NCBI GenBank assembly: GCA_964244065.1
Contig: CAXTHH010000005.1
Span: 62,001 to 126,000, forward strand
Length of the DNA stretch: 64,000 nucleotides
Origin: JASLDZ01 sp964244065
GTDB taxonomy: Bacteria; Pseudomonadota; Alphaproteobacteria; Caulobacterales; Caulobacteraceae
Reading direction: 5' to 3'
This document shows positions 7,115-18,674 of the stretch, piece after piece. The notes beneath the pieces were generated by a model. That model had not been told where the DNA came from. It saw only the letters and a program-made list of their open reading frames with translations, and ran no database searches. The translations under genes were made by a program, and so were the position numbers. Each line of letters starts with the position of its first letter. Positions within the stretch are counted from its first letter, which is position 1.

Positions 7115-9220
7115 TCAGTTCGAGTCGCCGGCCCCGCCCGCCTTGCCCGCGATGTTGTCCGAGGTGGACGAGGGCATGGCGGCCGTCTGCTGCGGGGCCG
7201 GGCGGCGGCGGCCGCTCATGAACGCCTGGGCGATGGCCAGCTCCCTCGTGTCGAGCTTGCCGTCCTTGTTGGCGTCGATCATGGCGAACGAGCCGGCCAG
7301 ACCCTTGCCCATCGGGCCCTTCAGGTCGGCCTTGACCAGGTAGCCCTTACGGTCGTCGTCGAACATGCCGATCATGCGGCCGCTGTTCAGCGCCTTCTCG
7401 TACTCGGGCTTCATATTGGCCGAGGTCTCGTCCGTCCAGCGGTAGCGCAGGGCGGTGTACAGCATCTCGTCGAACGACTGGTCGCCCCACGGCACCGTGC
7501 GGTTCGGGTCCGGGTTGGCCGGGTTGCGCTTGGAGTTGTCGTACATGTAGTTGACGATGATCTTGGAGCCCGCGGGCACCTTCACCGGCTTGTCGAACAC
7601 GTACTCGCGCTGCCAGTTGAAGTCGTACTTCGGCATGGCGAGCAGCATCTTCTCCTTGCCGTCCGGATAGCGGATCCAGACGTCGGAGGCGCGGCCGCGA
7701 TAGTGGGCGTGCGGGAAGGCCGAGAACAGCAGCGCCTCCTTCGGGAACTCGATGTACGCCGTCTCGTGGTGGTTCTCCTCGTTGGGGCCGATGGAGATCG
7801 ACGGGTCGGCGATCGCGATGTTGTGCATCACGTACTTCGGCTTCTCGCTGTCCTTGTAGAAGTAGAGCGCGATCTGGCTCTTCTCCTCGGAGTCCTTGCC
7901 GAACGGGGTGTAGTGGTTCTGGAAGCCGATGGCGCCGCCCACGGGCATCAGAGCGCCCACGTCCTTGGGGTTGTTCTGGGACTCGGAGCCCACGGCGTAG
8001 CCGCCGACCGACACGCCCCACTTGGTCTCGCTGGCGTAGCCCTCCGTGGGCACCTGCTCCAGGAGGCCGGTCAGGATGTGGTGCACGCCCTGCCGGTTGG
8101 TGACCTTGATGGTGGAGGCCTTGATCCACTTGGCCTCCTTCAGCGGGTTCTCGATGAACGGGCGCTGGTAGTCGACGATGCCGTTGGCGGGGATCTTGTA
8201 GGCCGGCACGTCGAGCACGAGGTCGGGCTTGCCGAGCGGCCACTCGGCCACGGCGAACTGCTTGGCGGCCATCGGGTCGGCGCCCTCGCCGCGGGGCGAG
8301 CCGGCCTCGATCCAGTGGATCAGCGTCTTGATCTGCTCGGGGGCGAGGCTCTTGTCGTCGTGGAAGCGGCTCACCGCCGGATCGGCGCCCCACGGCGGCA
8401 TGCGCTGGGTGCGGATCACCTCGCGGATCATGGGGCTGAAGCCCTTGATCTGCTCGTAGCTGGTCAGGGCCATGGGGCCGATGCCGCCGGGCTGGTGGCA
8501 GCCGGTGCACTTCTCCTGGACCATCGGGGCGATGGTCTTGACGTAGCTGATCTTGGCGAAGGAGGCGCGCTTGTCGCGCTCGGCGAAGTTGATCAGGCAG
8601 CCTTCCGGCGCCTTGTGCGCCACCTTCACGGGCTGGCCGGCCAGCATCGCGTCCAGGGCGTCGGCGGCGTAGTGCTCGGTGGCCGCCGTCTTCTGGCGCT
8701 CATACGTGACCCGGTCGTCCACGGGGCCGCGGTAGACGATCTGCCAGGTCTTCGGGTCGATGACGATCACCTCGGCGGTGCGCGTCACGCCCAGCTGCTC
8801 GCCGACGAGCTGGTTCACGTCCATCAGCACGGGCATGTCGAGGCCGTACTCCCGGGCTTCGGCCAGCACGTCCTCGCGCTTGTCCTGCGAGGAGGAGTCG
8901 AGGGCGAAGAACTCCACACCCTTGGCGGCGTAGGCCTGCTTCAGCGCGGCGTAGGCCTTGGCGTTGTTGCGCACGATGGGGCAGCCGTTGCCGTAGGTGA
9001 TCAGCACCACGGCCTTGGCGTCCTTCAGCCGGTACAGCTCCTGCGAGCCGAAGCCCGCGTCGGACAGGCGGAAGTTGTCCACCTTGGCCGGGGAGCCCAC
9101 CGGGTCGGCCGCGGCCACGGCGGAGCCGGCGCCCAGCGTCGTCGCCAGACCCGCAGCGCCGAACGCCGCCACCACCAGTGCGGCGACCGCGCCGCCCGCC
9201 AATACGCGCGCCTTCACCAT
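7115..9220 (-). CDS. Modular periplasmic protein: redoxin domain, c-type haem site, copper monooxygenase-like domain, EF-hand
   Basis: A 701-residue exported protein. After an N-terminal hydrophobic segment (residues about 5-30) comes a thioredoxin/AhpC-like domain with a single Cys in YGNGCPIVRNN (about 80-90), then EKCTGCHQPGG, a CxxCH haem c site near 235, followed by RTQRMPPWGAD. The next region has the His pattern of Cu type II, PHM-like monooxygenases (GVHHILTG, NHYTPFG, FPHAHYRG). Near 649 is a canonical EF-hand loop, DANKDGKLDTRE. The ATG at 9220 follows a GGGAGG site; an upstream ATG at 9271 has no such site and would bury the signal segment. The reaction is unknown; periplasmic redox chemistry on a peptide or small organic substrate is inferred. 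It is divergent from a TetR gene. Confidence 0.82.
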   Translation of the reverse strand: MVKARVLAGGAVAALVVAAFGAAGLATTLGAGSAVAAADPVGSPAKVDNFRLSDAGFGSQELYRLKDAKAVVLITYGNGCPIVRNNAKAYAALKQAYAAKGVEFFALDSSSQDKREDVLAEAREYGLDMPVLMDVNQLVGEQLGVTRTAEVIVIDPKTWQIVYRGPVDDRVTYERQKTAATEHYAADALDAMLAGQPVKVAHKAPEGCLINFAERDKRASFAKISYVKTIAPMVQEKCTGCHQPGGIGPMALTSYEQIKGFSPMIREVIRTQRMPPWGADPAVSRFHDDKSLAPEQIKTLIHWIEAGSPRGEGADPMAAKQFAVAEWPLGKPDLVLDVPAYKIPANGIVDYQRPFIENPLKEAKWIKASTIKVTNRQGVHHILTGLLEQVPTEGYASETKWGVSVGGYAVGSESQNNPKDVGALMPVGGAIGFQNHYTPFGKDSEEKSQIALYFYKDSEKPKYVMHNIAIADPSISIGPNEENHHETAYIEFPKEALLFSAFPHAHYRGRASDVWIRYPDGKEKMLLAMPKYDFNWQREYVFDKPVKVPAGSKIIVNYMYDNSKRNPANPDPNRTVPWGDQSFDEMLYTALRYRWTDETSANMKPEYEKALNSGRMIGMFDDDRKGYLVKADLKGPMGKGLAGSFAMIDANKDGKLDTRELAIAQAFMSGRRRPAPQQTAAMPSSTSDNIAGKAGGAGDSN

Positions 9221-9317
9221 CGTAGCCTCCCAAGCCCTCTTGTCTCCGTTGAACGCCCTATCTACCCCCATGTCAATAAGGCTTGTGCGGCCCGCGCGGC
9301 GGCGTTAGCGAGGGGCG

Positions 9318-9980
9318 GTGAGTCTAGCCCCCCACGAGCCCCGCCCGGCGCGTCGTCGTCGTCCCGAGGACGTGCGGACCGAGGCGCTGGCCATCGCCCG
9401 CCGCCTGCTGGTCAGGGGCGGCCCGGGCGCGGTCACCTTCAAGGCGATCGGCGGCGAGATGGGCATGAGCCACGCCAACCTGATCCACCACTTCGGCTCG
9501 GCCGAGGGCCTGCAGGCGCGGCTCCGCGCGGAGCTGGTGGGCGAGGTCGCGGCCGTGGTGCGCGACCTCCTGGAGGCGCACGCCCGGGGCGAGGCCAAGG
9601 ACCACAGCATCGTGGACCGGGTGTTCGACGCCTATGCGGGGGGCGGGCTGGGCGTGCTCACCGCGTGGTCGGCCCTGTCGCGCGCCGGCGACGCCGAGAC
9701 GCCGCCCGAGCTGTCCGCCGCCATCGAGCAGCTCGTCCCCGTGCTGGAGGCCACCGTGCCCGGGGCGGACGCCGCGGCGCGGGCGCGCGAGGTGCTGCGC
9801 ATGGTGACGCTGCTGGCCTTCGCCGAGAGCCTGATCGGCCCCTTCCTGCCCCGCGCCCGCCAGGGTGAAGCGGGCGATCCCCGCGCCTTCACGCGCCGGC
9901 TGCTGCACCTGCTGGCGCTGGAGCCGGCGGTCGCCCCCGGCGCCGCGCTGCTGCGGCCGGGCGATCCCGCCAACGACTAG
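9318..9980 (+). CDS. TetR-family transcriptional regulator
   Basis: A 220-residue regulator. The N-terminal helix-turn-helix covers residues about 20-65: ALAIARRLLVRGGPGAVTF, then the recognition segment GMSHANLIHHFGSAEGL. The C-terminal two thirds is a variable all-helical ligand/dimer domain. GTG at 9318 is preceded by GAGGGGCG. It diverges from the redoxin/haem/copper gene with about 100 bases between them, the classic layout for a regulator controlling its neighbour and itself, but the ligand is unknown. Confidence 0.9.
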   Translation: MSLAPHEPRPARRRRPEDVRTEALAIARRLLVRGGPGAVTFKAIGGEMGMSHANLIHHFGSAEGLQARLRAELVGEVAAVVRDLLEAHARGEAKDHSIVDRVFDAYAGGGLGVLTAWSALSRAGDAETPPELSAAIEQLVPVLEATVPGADAAARAREVLRMVTLLAFAESLIGPFLPRARQGEAGDPRAFTRRLLHLLALEPAVAPGAALLRPGDPAND

Positions 9981-9984
9981 CGAC

Positions 9985-10131
9985 CCCTCTCCCGCCTGCG
10001 GGGGAGGGAGGGCCCGCTCGCGACGTGAGTGGGAGGGTGAGGGCCGAGCCGCGCCCACCGCCTCTCGTCGCACCCTCACCCTCCCATCGCCGGCGCGACG
10101 GGTCCCTCCCTCTCCCCGGTCGGGGCGGGGG
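9985..10131. repeat. Long imperfect palindromic repeat, family C, copy 1
   Basis: The left arm (CCTCTCCCGCC...GGGAGGGTGAGGG) and right arm (CCCTCACCCTCCC...CTCTCCCCGG) are imperfect inverted complements across about 147 bases. It occupies the convergent junction of the TetR and WecG genes, and the last 19 codons of the WecG gene are inside it. Confidence 0.7.
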
Positions 10132-10846
10132 AATGCGGTCGGGGCGCGAGCCTCCTCAGGCGGCCGGCGTGGGTGAGCAGGAACAGGGCGTCGAGCAGGT
10201 AGCGCACGCGCGTGTGCGGCTCGCGCGCCAGCCGCCACGCCCACTCCGCGCCCAGCCGCTGGAACAGCGGCGGCGCCCGGCGCTTCAGCCCCGCGGCGAA
10301 CTGCAGCCCGGCCCCGCAGCAGAGGATGTCGCAGGGATGGCTGAGCGCGCGGAGCAGGCCGTGCGCCACCACCTCGCTCTGCGGCGCCCCCGTGCAGACG
10401 AAGATGCGCTCCGGCCGCAGCGCCCGCGCGCGGCGGGCCAGGGCGCGGCGCTCGGCGGGCTTGAACACGTAGCCGGCGGAGGGCTCGACCGCCTCCAGGC
10501 GCAGGTCCGGCCGGCGCGTGCGCAGCCAGGCCTCCACCGCGGGCGGGCAGCCCACCACCAGCACGCCGCTGCCGGCCGGGGCGACGTCCAGCCAGCGGAG
10601 CGCCAGCTCCGACCCCGGCACGGTCACCACGTCGGGGCCCCACAGGGCGCGGCGCAGGAACCGGCTGTCGTTCACCACGGCGGCGGCGGCGCGGTAGGCG
10701 GCGCGCAGGGCGCGGCTGCGGTGCAGCAGGCGCCAGTGGTCCAGGTTGGGCGTCACGAACAGCCGCGGCCGCTCGGCCGGCCCCCGCGCCAGGGCCGCCT
10801 CGCCCCCGTCGTAGAGGGTCAGGCCGTCGAGAGGGTCCGGGCGCAT
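10076..10846 (-). CDS. WecG/TagA/CpsF-family glycosyltransferase
   Basis: A 256-residue GT26 enzyme that would transfer a sugar (ManNAc-type in studied members) from a nucleotide donor to a lipid-linked acceptor at the inner face of the membrane. The family core is clear: VTPNLDHWRLLHRS with the conserved Thr, AAVVNDSRFLRRALWG with the probable catalytic Asp, VVGCPPAVEAWL, and RIFVCTGAPQSEVVA, followed by GAGLQFAAGLKRRAPPLFQR and GAEWAWRLAREPHTRVRYL, the membrane-associating C-terminal part. The usual PDG motif is NDS here. The last residues (PRPHSPAPTGEREG onward) are encoded by a repeat and look like a read-through tail. The gene stands alone, away from the other glycan genes in the window. 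Confidence 0.88.
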   Translation of the reverse strand: MRPDPLDGLTLYDGGEAALARGPAERPRLFVTPNLDHWRLLHRSRALRAAYRAAAAVVNDSRFLRRALWGPDVVTVPGSELALRWLDVAPAGSGVLVVGCPPAVEAWLRTRRPDLRLEAVEPSAGYVFKPAERRALARRARALRPERIFVCTGAPQSEVVAHGLLRALSHPCDILCCGAGLQFAAGLKRRAPPLFQRLGAEWAWRLAREPHTRVRYLLDALFLLTHAGRLRRLAPRPHSPAPTGEREGPVAPAMGG

Positions 10847-11051
10847 GGCGTCGGACTAGCCCGGGCCTCCTCAACCCCGCGCTGACGAACGTGGTTAATC
10901 GCCGCACCCGGCGCCTGTTTTGACGACGTAACTGAACGCTATTCAGGCGCTCGCCGCCGGAACGCGGCCCCCGGCCGCGCCGGACTTGGCTGGCGCACTC
11001 CGCCCGGGCTGTGCTCACCTCCGTGTTGTTGCCGTTCTCGGGGGAGAGCCG

Positions 11052-14000
11052 ATGATCTCGACGTTCCAAGCGCGCCTGTTCGGCGCGTCGATCCTGGCCG
11101 GCGCCGCCACCCTGGCCGCGGCCGCCCCGGCCTTCGCCCAGCAGGCGACGCCCCCCTCCGCCACCGCGCCCGCCGTGGGGGAGCGCCCCGGCTCCACCAA
11201 CACGTCCGAGAGCGGTCAGGACAAGTCGCCGGCCGCGCCGGGGGCCAACGGCGAGGACGGGGCGGCGGTGCAGGAGGTGGTCGTCACCGGAACGCGCATC
11301 CGCCGGTCTGAGCTCACCTCCTCGCAGCCCATCGAGGTGATCGGCGGCCAGTACATCACCGACAAGGGCTTCACCAACGCGGCCCAGGCGATCAACCAGC
11401 TGCCGGGCATCGCCGGCTCGATCACGCCCCTGGGCGACCAGGGCACCTTCGCCACCGGCCGCAACTACGCCAACCTGTTCAACCTGGGCCCGAACCGCAC
11501 GCTGACGCTGGTGAACGGGCGTCGGTTCGTCTCTAACTCCCCGTCGACGAACGCCAACTCGGCCACGACCAACGGGCTGAGCTTCGCGCCGGGCACCCAG
11601 GTCGACCTGAACGACATCCCCACCGCCTTCATCGACCGGATCGAGACCGTGCAGGCCGGCGGCTCCGCCATCTACGGCTCGGACGCGGTGGCCGGCGTGA
11701 TCAACATCATCACCAAGAGCAAGGTGGAGGGCGTCGAGGTGGACGGGCAGTACGGCCGCTCCGACCGCAACGACTTCCCCGAGTATCGCACCCGCATCGC
11801 TTTCGGCACGGACTTCCTGGGCGGTCGCGGCAACATCGCGGCGGCCTTCGAATGGAACAAGACCAGCGCGCTCCTGCAGTCGCAGCGGCAGATCACCAAC
11901 AACCGCTACCAGTTCGCCACCAACCCGCTGAACGTCACGGCCACGGACGGCATCCCCTCCACGGCGCTGATCTCCAACCGCACGGTGCCGGAGATCACCA
12001 ACAACGGCATCCCGCTCACGGCCAACGCCGCCGTGCAGACCGCGCCCATCCGCATCACCGACAGCCTCGGCCGGCTGGTGCCCGCGCAGTTCGCCCTGGG
12101 CGGCACGCTCGTGCCCTACGACCCGGGCATCCAGTACTCCGCCTCGGTGGCGGCCGGCGGGCAGGGCTTCAGCCTGGCCGACGTGATCGCGCTGAACAGC
12201 CCCTACGAGCGCTACCTCGTGGGCGGCCTCGGCTCGTTCGAGATCACGCCGCACGTCCGGCTGAAGGGCGAGTTCAACTACTCGTACCTGGACGCCAACG
12301 AGCCCGCCAACCAGCCGGTGTACAACACCACCCTGTTCGCCGCGCCGCAGAACAACCTGGCGCTCAACGCCAACACCAATCCGTTCCTGTCGGCCGCCGC
12401 GCGCCAGACGATCCTGAACCAGCTGCCGGCCACGGCCAACGGCACCTTCTATCTCTCGCGCGCCTCGCAGGATCTGGTCGGATCGAACAACGCGGTGTTC
12501 ACCACCTCGAACAGCTACCGCGGCGTCCTGGCCGTGGAGGGCGACTTCGCGCTGCTCGGCCGCGACTTCAACTGGAACGTCTTCTACAACCACGGCCAGT
12601 CCGAGGGCGTGTTCTCCTCGCTGCAGATCAACCAGGAGAAGTTCACCTACGCCGTGAACGCCGTCGCGGGCGCCAGCGGCCAGGCGGTCTGCGCGCCGCT
12701 GCCCGGCACGGCGACGGCCGCCAACATCGCCAACTACCAAGGCTGCTCGCCGCTCAACCTGTTCGGCAACGGCGCGCCCAGCCCGGCGGCGCTGGCCTAT
12801 GTGCAGGCCAACTTCGCCACCGCCTACCTGAACGTGCAGGACAATGCGGAGGCCAACCTCTCCGGCTCGATCTACAAGCTGCCCGCGGGCGACCTGGCCT
12901 TCAACGTGGGCTACGAGTGGCGGCGCGAGGAGGCCAAGTTCAAGCCCGACCTCAACTCCCGCCTGGGTCTCGGCCGCTCCGTGGCGGTGGCCCCCGCCAG
13001 CGGCTCGTTCGAAACGAAGGAGGTCTACTTCGAGATCAATCTGCCGATCTTCGGGCGCGACTTCTCGTTCCCGCTGCTCCGCGGGCTTGAGCTGAACTTC
13101 TCGGACCGCGAGATCGACAACAGCCTGGCGGGCGAGGGCCGCGCCTACTCCTATCAAGCCAAGTACATGCCGTTCCGTGACCTGTTGATCCGGGGCACGC
13201 GCTCGCGCTCGTTCCGCACGCCGTCGATCACCGAGCTGTTCCTGCCCACCTCCACGCAGAACCAGTTCTCCAGCCCCGACCCGTGCGACTCCCGCTTCAT
13301 CAACGCGGGCGCCAACCCGCGGGCGCGGCAGGCCAACTGCGCCGCGGCGTTCCAGGCGCTCGGTGCGGGTGCGAACCTCGGCAACTTCATCGCCATCTCC
13401 AACGGCGCCACCATCCAGGTGACCACGGGCGGCAACTCCAACCTGAAGCCCGAGATCGCGGAGCAGTTCTCCTACGGCTTCGTCTATCAGCCGCACTTCA
13501 TCCCCAACCTGGCGATCTCGGCCGACCTGACGAACATCGACCTGACCAGCGCGATCTCCAACTTCAACCTGACCGCCATCCTGTCGACCTGCTATGACAA
13601 CTCCACCTTCCCCACGACGGTGTGCTCGCTGTTCTCGCGCGGCCCGAACGGTCAGCTGAACGCGGGGGCTCAGACCACCTACGTCAACGCCGGCTTCATC
13701 CACTTCCAGGGGCTGTCGATCCAGGCCTCGTACGACTTCGCGCCGTCTTCGCTGTCGGCCTTCCAGGGGCTGCCCGGCCGGATCGGCATCAACGTGCAGG
13801 CGTTCAACAACCAGCGGTACGAGAGCTCGGTGTCGGGCCTCGGCTTCGACCAGATCCGCGGGGCCGGCGCGCTGAACCTGGCGTTCATCCCGCGCTGGAC
13901 GGGCAAGCTGGACCTCTCCTACACGAACGGCGGGTTCCGCGGCGTGGTGACGTCGCGCTATGTCTCCACCGTGCGCTACAACAACACCTTCACCATCGAG

Positions 14001-14189
14001 AACCAGTCCCAGCTGGCGCTCGACGACTACATCAATTTCGACGCGACCATGTCGTACAAGTGGAAGAACTACACGGCTCGCTTTGGCGTCAACAACGTGT
14101 TCGACGTGGCGCCGCCGTTCCCCTCCACCAACGTCCAGTACGACCTGATCGGCCGCTACTACTTCGCCGGCATCAACGTGAAGCTGTAG
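11052..14189 (+). CDS. TonB-dependent outer-membrane receptor
   Basis: A 1045-residue outer-membrane transporter powered by TonB. The signal peptide ends at AAAPAFAQ (about residue 30). A probable TonB-box region AAVQEVVVTGTRIRRSEL precedes the plug domain (about 80-220: IEVIGGQYITDKGF, RTLTLVNGRRF, IETVQAGGSAIYGSDAVAGV, the last being the conserved plug end). The rest is a 22-strand-type barrel with the late LKPEIAEQFSYGFVY and a C-terminal strand YYFAGINVKL; the usual terminal Phe is absent. ATG 11052 follows GGGGAGAG. This is the large Caulobacterales TBDR type whose substrates are mostly unknown. No Fur box or cobalamin riboswitch is seen upstream. Its last 17 bases overlap the convergent phosphatase gene. 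Confidence 0.95.
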   Translation: MISTFQARLFGASILAGAATLAAAAPAFAQQATPPSATAPAVGERPGSTNTSESGQDKSPAAPGANGEDGAAVQEVVVTGTRIRRSELTSSQPIEVIGGQYITDKGFTNAAQAINQLPGIAGSITPLGDQGTFATGRNYANLFNLGPNRTLTLVNGRRFVSNSPSTNANSATTNGLSFAPGTQVDLNDIPTAFIDRIETVQAGGSAIYGSDAVAGVINIITKSKVEGVEVDGQYGRSDRNDFPEYRTRIAFGTDFLGGRGNIAAAFEWNKTSALLQSQRQITNNRYQFATNPLNVTATDGIPSTALISNRTVPEITNNGIPLTANAAVQTAPIRITDSLGRLVPAQFALGGTLVPYDPGIQYSASVAAGGQGFSLADVIALNSPYERYLVGGLGSFEITPHVRLKGEFNYSYLDANEPANQPVYNTTLFAAPQNNLALNANTNPFLSAAARQTILNQLPATANGTFYLSRASQDLVGSNNAVFTTSNSYRGVLAVEGDFALLGRDFNWNVFYNHGQSEGVFSSLQINQEKFTYAVNAVAGASGQAVCAPLPGTATAANIANYQGCSPLNLFGNGAPSPAALAYVQANFATAYLNVQDNAEANLSGSIYKLPAGDLAFNVGYEWRREEAKFKPDLNSRLGLGRSVAVAPASGSFETKEVYFEINLPIFGRDFSFPLLRGLELNFSDREIDNSLAGEGRAYSYQAKYMPFRDLLIRGTRSRSFRTPSITELFLPTSTQNQFSSPDPCDSRFINAGANPRARQANCAAAFQALGAGANLGNFIAISNGATIQVTTGGNSNLKPEIAEQFSYGFVYQPHFIPNLAISADLTNIDLTSAISNFNLTAILSTCYDNSTFPTTVCSLFSRGPNGQLNAGAQTTYVNAGFIHFQGLSIQASYDFAPSSLSAFQGLPGRIGINVQAFNNQRYESSVSGLGFDQIRGAGALNLAFIPRWTGKLDLSYTNGGFRGVVTSRYVSTVRYNNTFTIENQSQLALDDYINFDATMSYKWKNYTARFGVNNVFDVAPPFPSTNVQYDLIGRYYFAGINVKL

Positions 14190-14678
14190 GCCGAAGGTGC
14201 GGGGCGAGGGCGGCGCAGAGGTCGCCGCCCTCGAACAGCAGGCCCGCGCCCACGCCCGCGGCGCGGCCGGCCTCCAGGTCCGAGGGCTTGTCGCCCACCA
14301 CCAGGCTCGCGGCCAGGTCGACCGGCCAGGCGCGGGCGAGGTCCTCGATCATGCCGGGGCCGGGCTTGCGGCAGCGGCACCCGGCGTCCGGGTGATGGGG
14401 GCAGTAGCGGACGTCGTCCAGCCGCCCGCCCGCCCGGGCCAGTTCCTCCCGCATCCAGGCGTGCAGCGCCTCGACGTCGGCCTCGCCGAACAGACCGCGG
14501 GCCACACCCGACTGGTTGGTGACCAGGAAGGCCCAGCGGCCGGAGTCGTTCACCGCCTTCACCGCCGCGACCGCGCCCTCCACCCACGTGAAGCGATCGC
14601 GGCCGCCGACGTAGCCGTGGTCCACGTTCAGCACGCCGTCGCGGTCGAAGAACACCGCGGGGCGAGGCGGGCCCGGCG

Positions 14679-14682
<4 letters not shown>
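14173..14682 (-). CDS. gmhB: HAD-superfamily phosphatase, GmhB/HisB-N type
   Basis: A protein of about 169 residues. VFFDRDGVLNVDHGYVG is the HAD motif I (nucleophile Asp and acid Asp), VTNQSGVARG is motif II, and the loop CPHHPDAGCRCRKPGPGM carries the Cys/His zinc site typical of D,D-heptose-1,7-bisphosphate phosphatase, followed by VVGDKPSDLEAG (motif III/IV). GmhB acts in ADP-heptose synthesis for lipopolysaccharide. No ATG lies between the gyrB stop and motif I. A CTG at 14682 overlaps the gyrB stop as CTGA and gives TPGPPRPAVFFDRDG; the only other choice, GTG at 14655, would remove part of the first beta strand. The 3' end overlaps the TonB receptor gene on the other strand by 17 bases. 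The start is uncertain; the family is not. Confidence 0.85.
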
Positions 14683-17165
<2,483 letters not shown>

Positions 17166-17176
17166 CTGTCTCTCTC

Positions 17177-17330
17177 TTCCTCCCCATCGCGAGATGGGGA
17201 GGTGGCGCCGAAGGTGACGGAGGGGCCGCGTGGAGCGCGGAAGACGCAGTGCCTGCGGTTTCCGCCCCGCCGCGCGGGCCGGCCCCCTCCCGGCCTTCGG
17301 CCGTACTCCCCCACGGGTGGGGGAGAAGGG
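17177..17330. repeat. Intergenic repeat, family B, copy 1
   Basis: About 154 bases with terminal inverted complements (CTCCCCATC...GAGATGGGGAG at the left, ACTCCCCCA...GGGGGAG at the right) and a shared core GACGGAGGGGCCGCG...CCCGGCCTTCGGCC. Near-identical to the copy at 27031 in the same orientation. It lies in the recF-gyrB spacer, so it is in the gyrB leader. Confidence 0.8.
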
Positions 17331-17335
17331 CTGTT

Positions 17336-18469
17336 CTAGCCCGCTTCGAGCGTCCCGTCGCGGACGTGGATGCTCTGGGCGCGGCCCTCCAGCCCGGTGA
17401 ACAGCGCCCGGTCGGCGCCCGTGAGGAACGCCTGCAGCCCGAGCGCGGTGATCTCGTCGAAGAGCGCCGCGCGGCGCCCGGAGTCGAGGTGCGCGGCGAC
17501 TTCGTCCAGCAGTAATATAGGACTCGGCGCCTCCGATGCACGCGCCAGCCGCGCCGCCTGCGCCAGGGCCAGGTTGAGCACCAGCGCCTTCTGCTCGCCG
17601 GTGGAGCCCTCGGTGGCGGGCCGTCCGTTCAGGCGCAGCGTCACGGCCAGATCCGAGCGGTGCGGGCCGACCAGGGCGCGGCCGGCGGCGGCGTCGCGGC
17701 CCCGCGCCTCGCGCAGGGCGGCGGCCAGGCGCGGCGCATAGTCGGGCAGGGGCGAGGCCCAGTCGCCGGCCAGCTCCAGCCCGGCCTGGGGAAAGGGCCG
17801 GTCGGCGCGGGCCTCGATCTCGGCGGCGAGCGCGGCCACCGTGCGGGTGCGGGCGGCGGCCACCGCCTCGCCGCTGGCCGCCATGCGGGCCTCCAGGGCC
17901 GACAGCCACTCGCCGTCGGCGGCCCGGCCGCTCTCCCGGGCGTCGGCCAGCAGGCGCGTGCGCTGGCGCAGGGCGTCCTCATAGGCGCTGGCGTGCCCCG
18001 CGTGCGCCGGCTCCGCCGCGAAGGTCAGCCGGTCGAGGAAGCGCCGCCGTTCGGAGGCGGCCTCCAGGAACAGCCGGTCCTGCGCGGGCGAGAGCCACAC
18101 CAGGCGCAGGTGCTCGCTCAGCCGCCCGGGCGCGGCGGCCGCGCCCTCGATGCGCACCGTGCGGCGGGCGGCGCCCGGCTCCAGCCCCGTGCCGAGGCGG
18201 ATTCCGGCCCCGTCCGGCCCTGCGACCAGGGCCGACACCGCCCAGGGCCGGCCCGCGAGGCCGCCCGGCTCGCGCCGCCCGATCTCCGCGGCCGCCGCGT
18301 TGCGCAGGCCCTTGCCGGGCGCGAGCAGGCTGACGGCCTCCAGGAGGTTGGTCTTGCCCGCGCCGTTCGGCCCCCACAGGACCACGGGCCGCCCGTCCAG
18401 CGCCAGGTCGGCGCCGGGGTAGGAGCGGAAGTCGCTCAGCTGCAGGCGGAGGACGGCGGCGCGCGGCAT
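17336..18469 (-). CDS. recF: DNA replication and repair protein RecF
   Basis: A 377-residue SMC-like ABC ATPase that loads RecA at gaps with RecO and RecR. MPRAAVLRLQLSDFRSYPGA is the usual N-terminus; Walker A is LWGPNGAGKTNLLEA (about 30-45). RLVWLSPAQDRLFLE and ASERRRFLDRL follow, and STGEQKALVLNLALAQA is the signature, with Walker B ILLLDEVAAHLD near the end. It precedes gyrB on the same strand as in other Caulobacterales, while dnaN is on the opposite strand. Confidence 0.96.
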   Translation of the reverse strand: MPRAAVLRLQLSDFRSYPGADLALDGRPVVLWGPNGAGKTNLLEAVSLLAPGKGLRNAAAAEIGRREPGGLAGRPWAVSALVAGPDGAGIRLGTGLEPGAARRTVRIEGAAAAPGRLSEHLRLVWLSPAQDRLFLEAASERRRFLDRLTFAAEPAHAGHASAYEDALRQRTRLLADARESGRAADGEWLSALEARMAASGEAVAAARTRTVAALAAEIEARADRPFPQAGLELAGDWASPLPDYAPRLAAALREARGRDAAAGRALVGPHRSDLAVTLRLNGRPATEGSTGEQKALVLNLALAQAARLARASEAPSPILLLDEVAAHLDSGRRAALFDEITALGLQAFLTGADRALFTGLEGRAQSIHVRDGTLEAG

Positions 18470-18541
18470 CTGCCGGCCGTCTTAGCAGAGGGGCCCCGGC
18501 GCGTCCGCCACACCCCTGGTGCTGCATCGCACCATTTTAAC

Positions 18542-18570
18542 TTGGCGGCAGGGACTGGCAGTCCTATATC
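18542..18570 (+). promoter_or_regulatory. Sigma-70-type promoter for the small membrane protein
   Basis: TTGGCG at 18542-18547 and TATATC at 18565-18570 with an ideal 17-base spacer, in a locally AT-richer stretch after the recF start. It points to the 33-residue ORF at 18675, leaving a leader of about 100 bases. It is predicted from the sequence only. Confidence 0.55.
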
Positions 18571-18674
18571 GCCAATCAGCCGCGGCGGGGACGAACCTAC
18601 CCCGAATATGTGTGTGAAGGGCAAGGCCTCACCCGAGGCGCCCTCGCCGGGCCTGACAGAACAGGGGATGCGAC

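Noticed and set aside
7703..9868. A 721-residue plus-strand open frame
   Set aside because: It is antisense to the redoxin/haem gene and then crosses into the TetR gene; no domain is recognisable.
10847..11051. A cobalamin riboswitch or Fur box before the TonB receptor
   Set aside because: I could find neither a B12-box-like sequence nor a convincing Fur-type palindrome in the 205-base leader.
9324..13703. A 1459-residue minus-strand open frame
   Set aside because: It is antisense to the TetR, WecG and TonB receptor genes, is full of Arg/Gly/Ala low complexity, and arises from the very high GC content.
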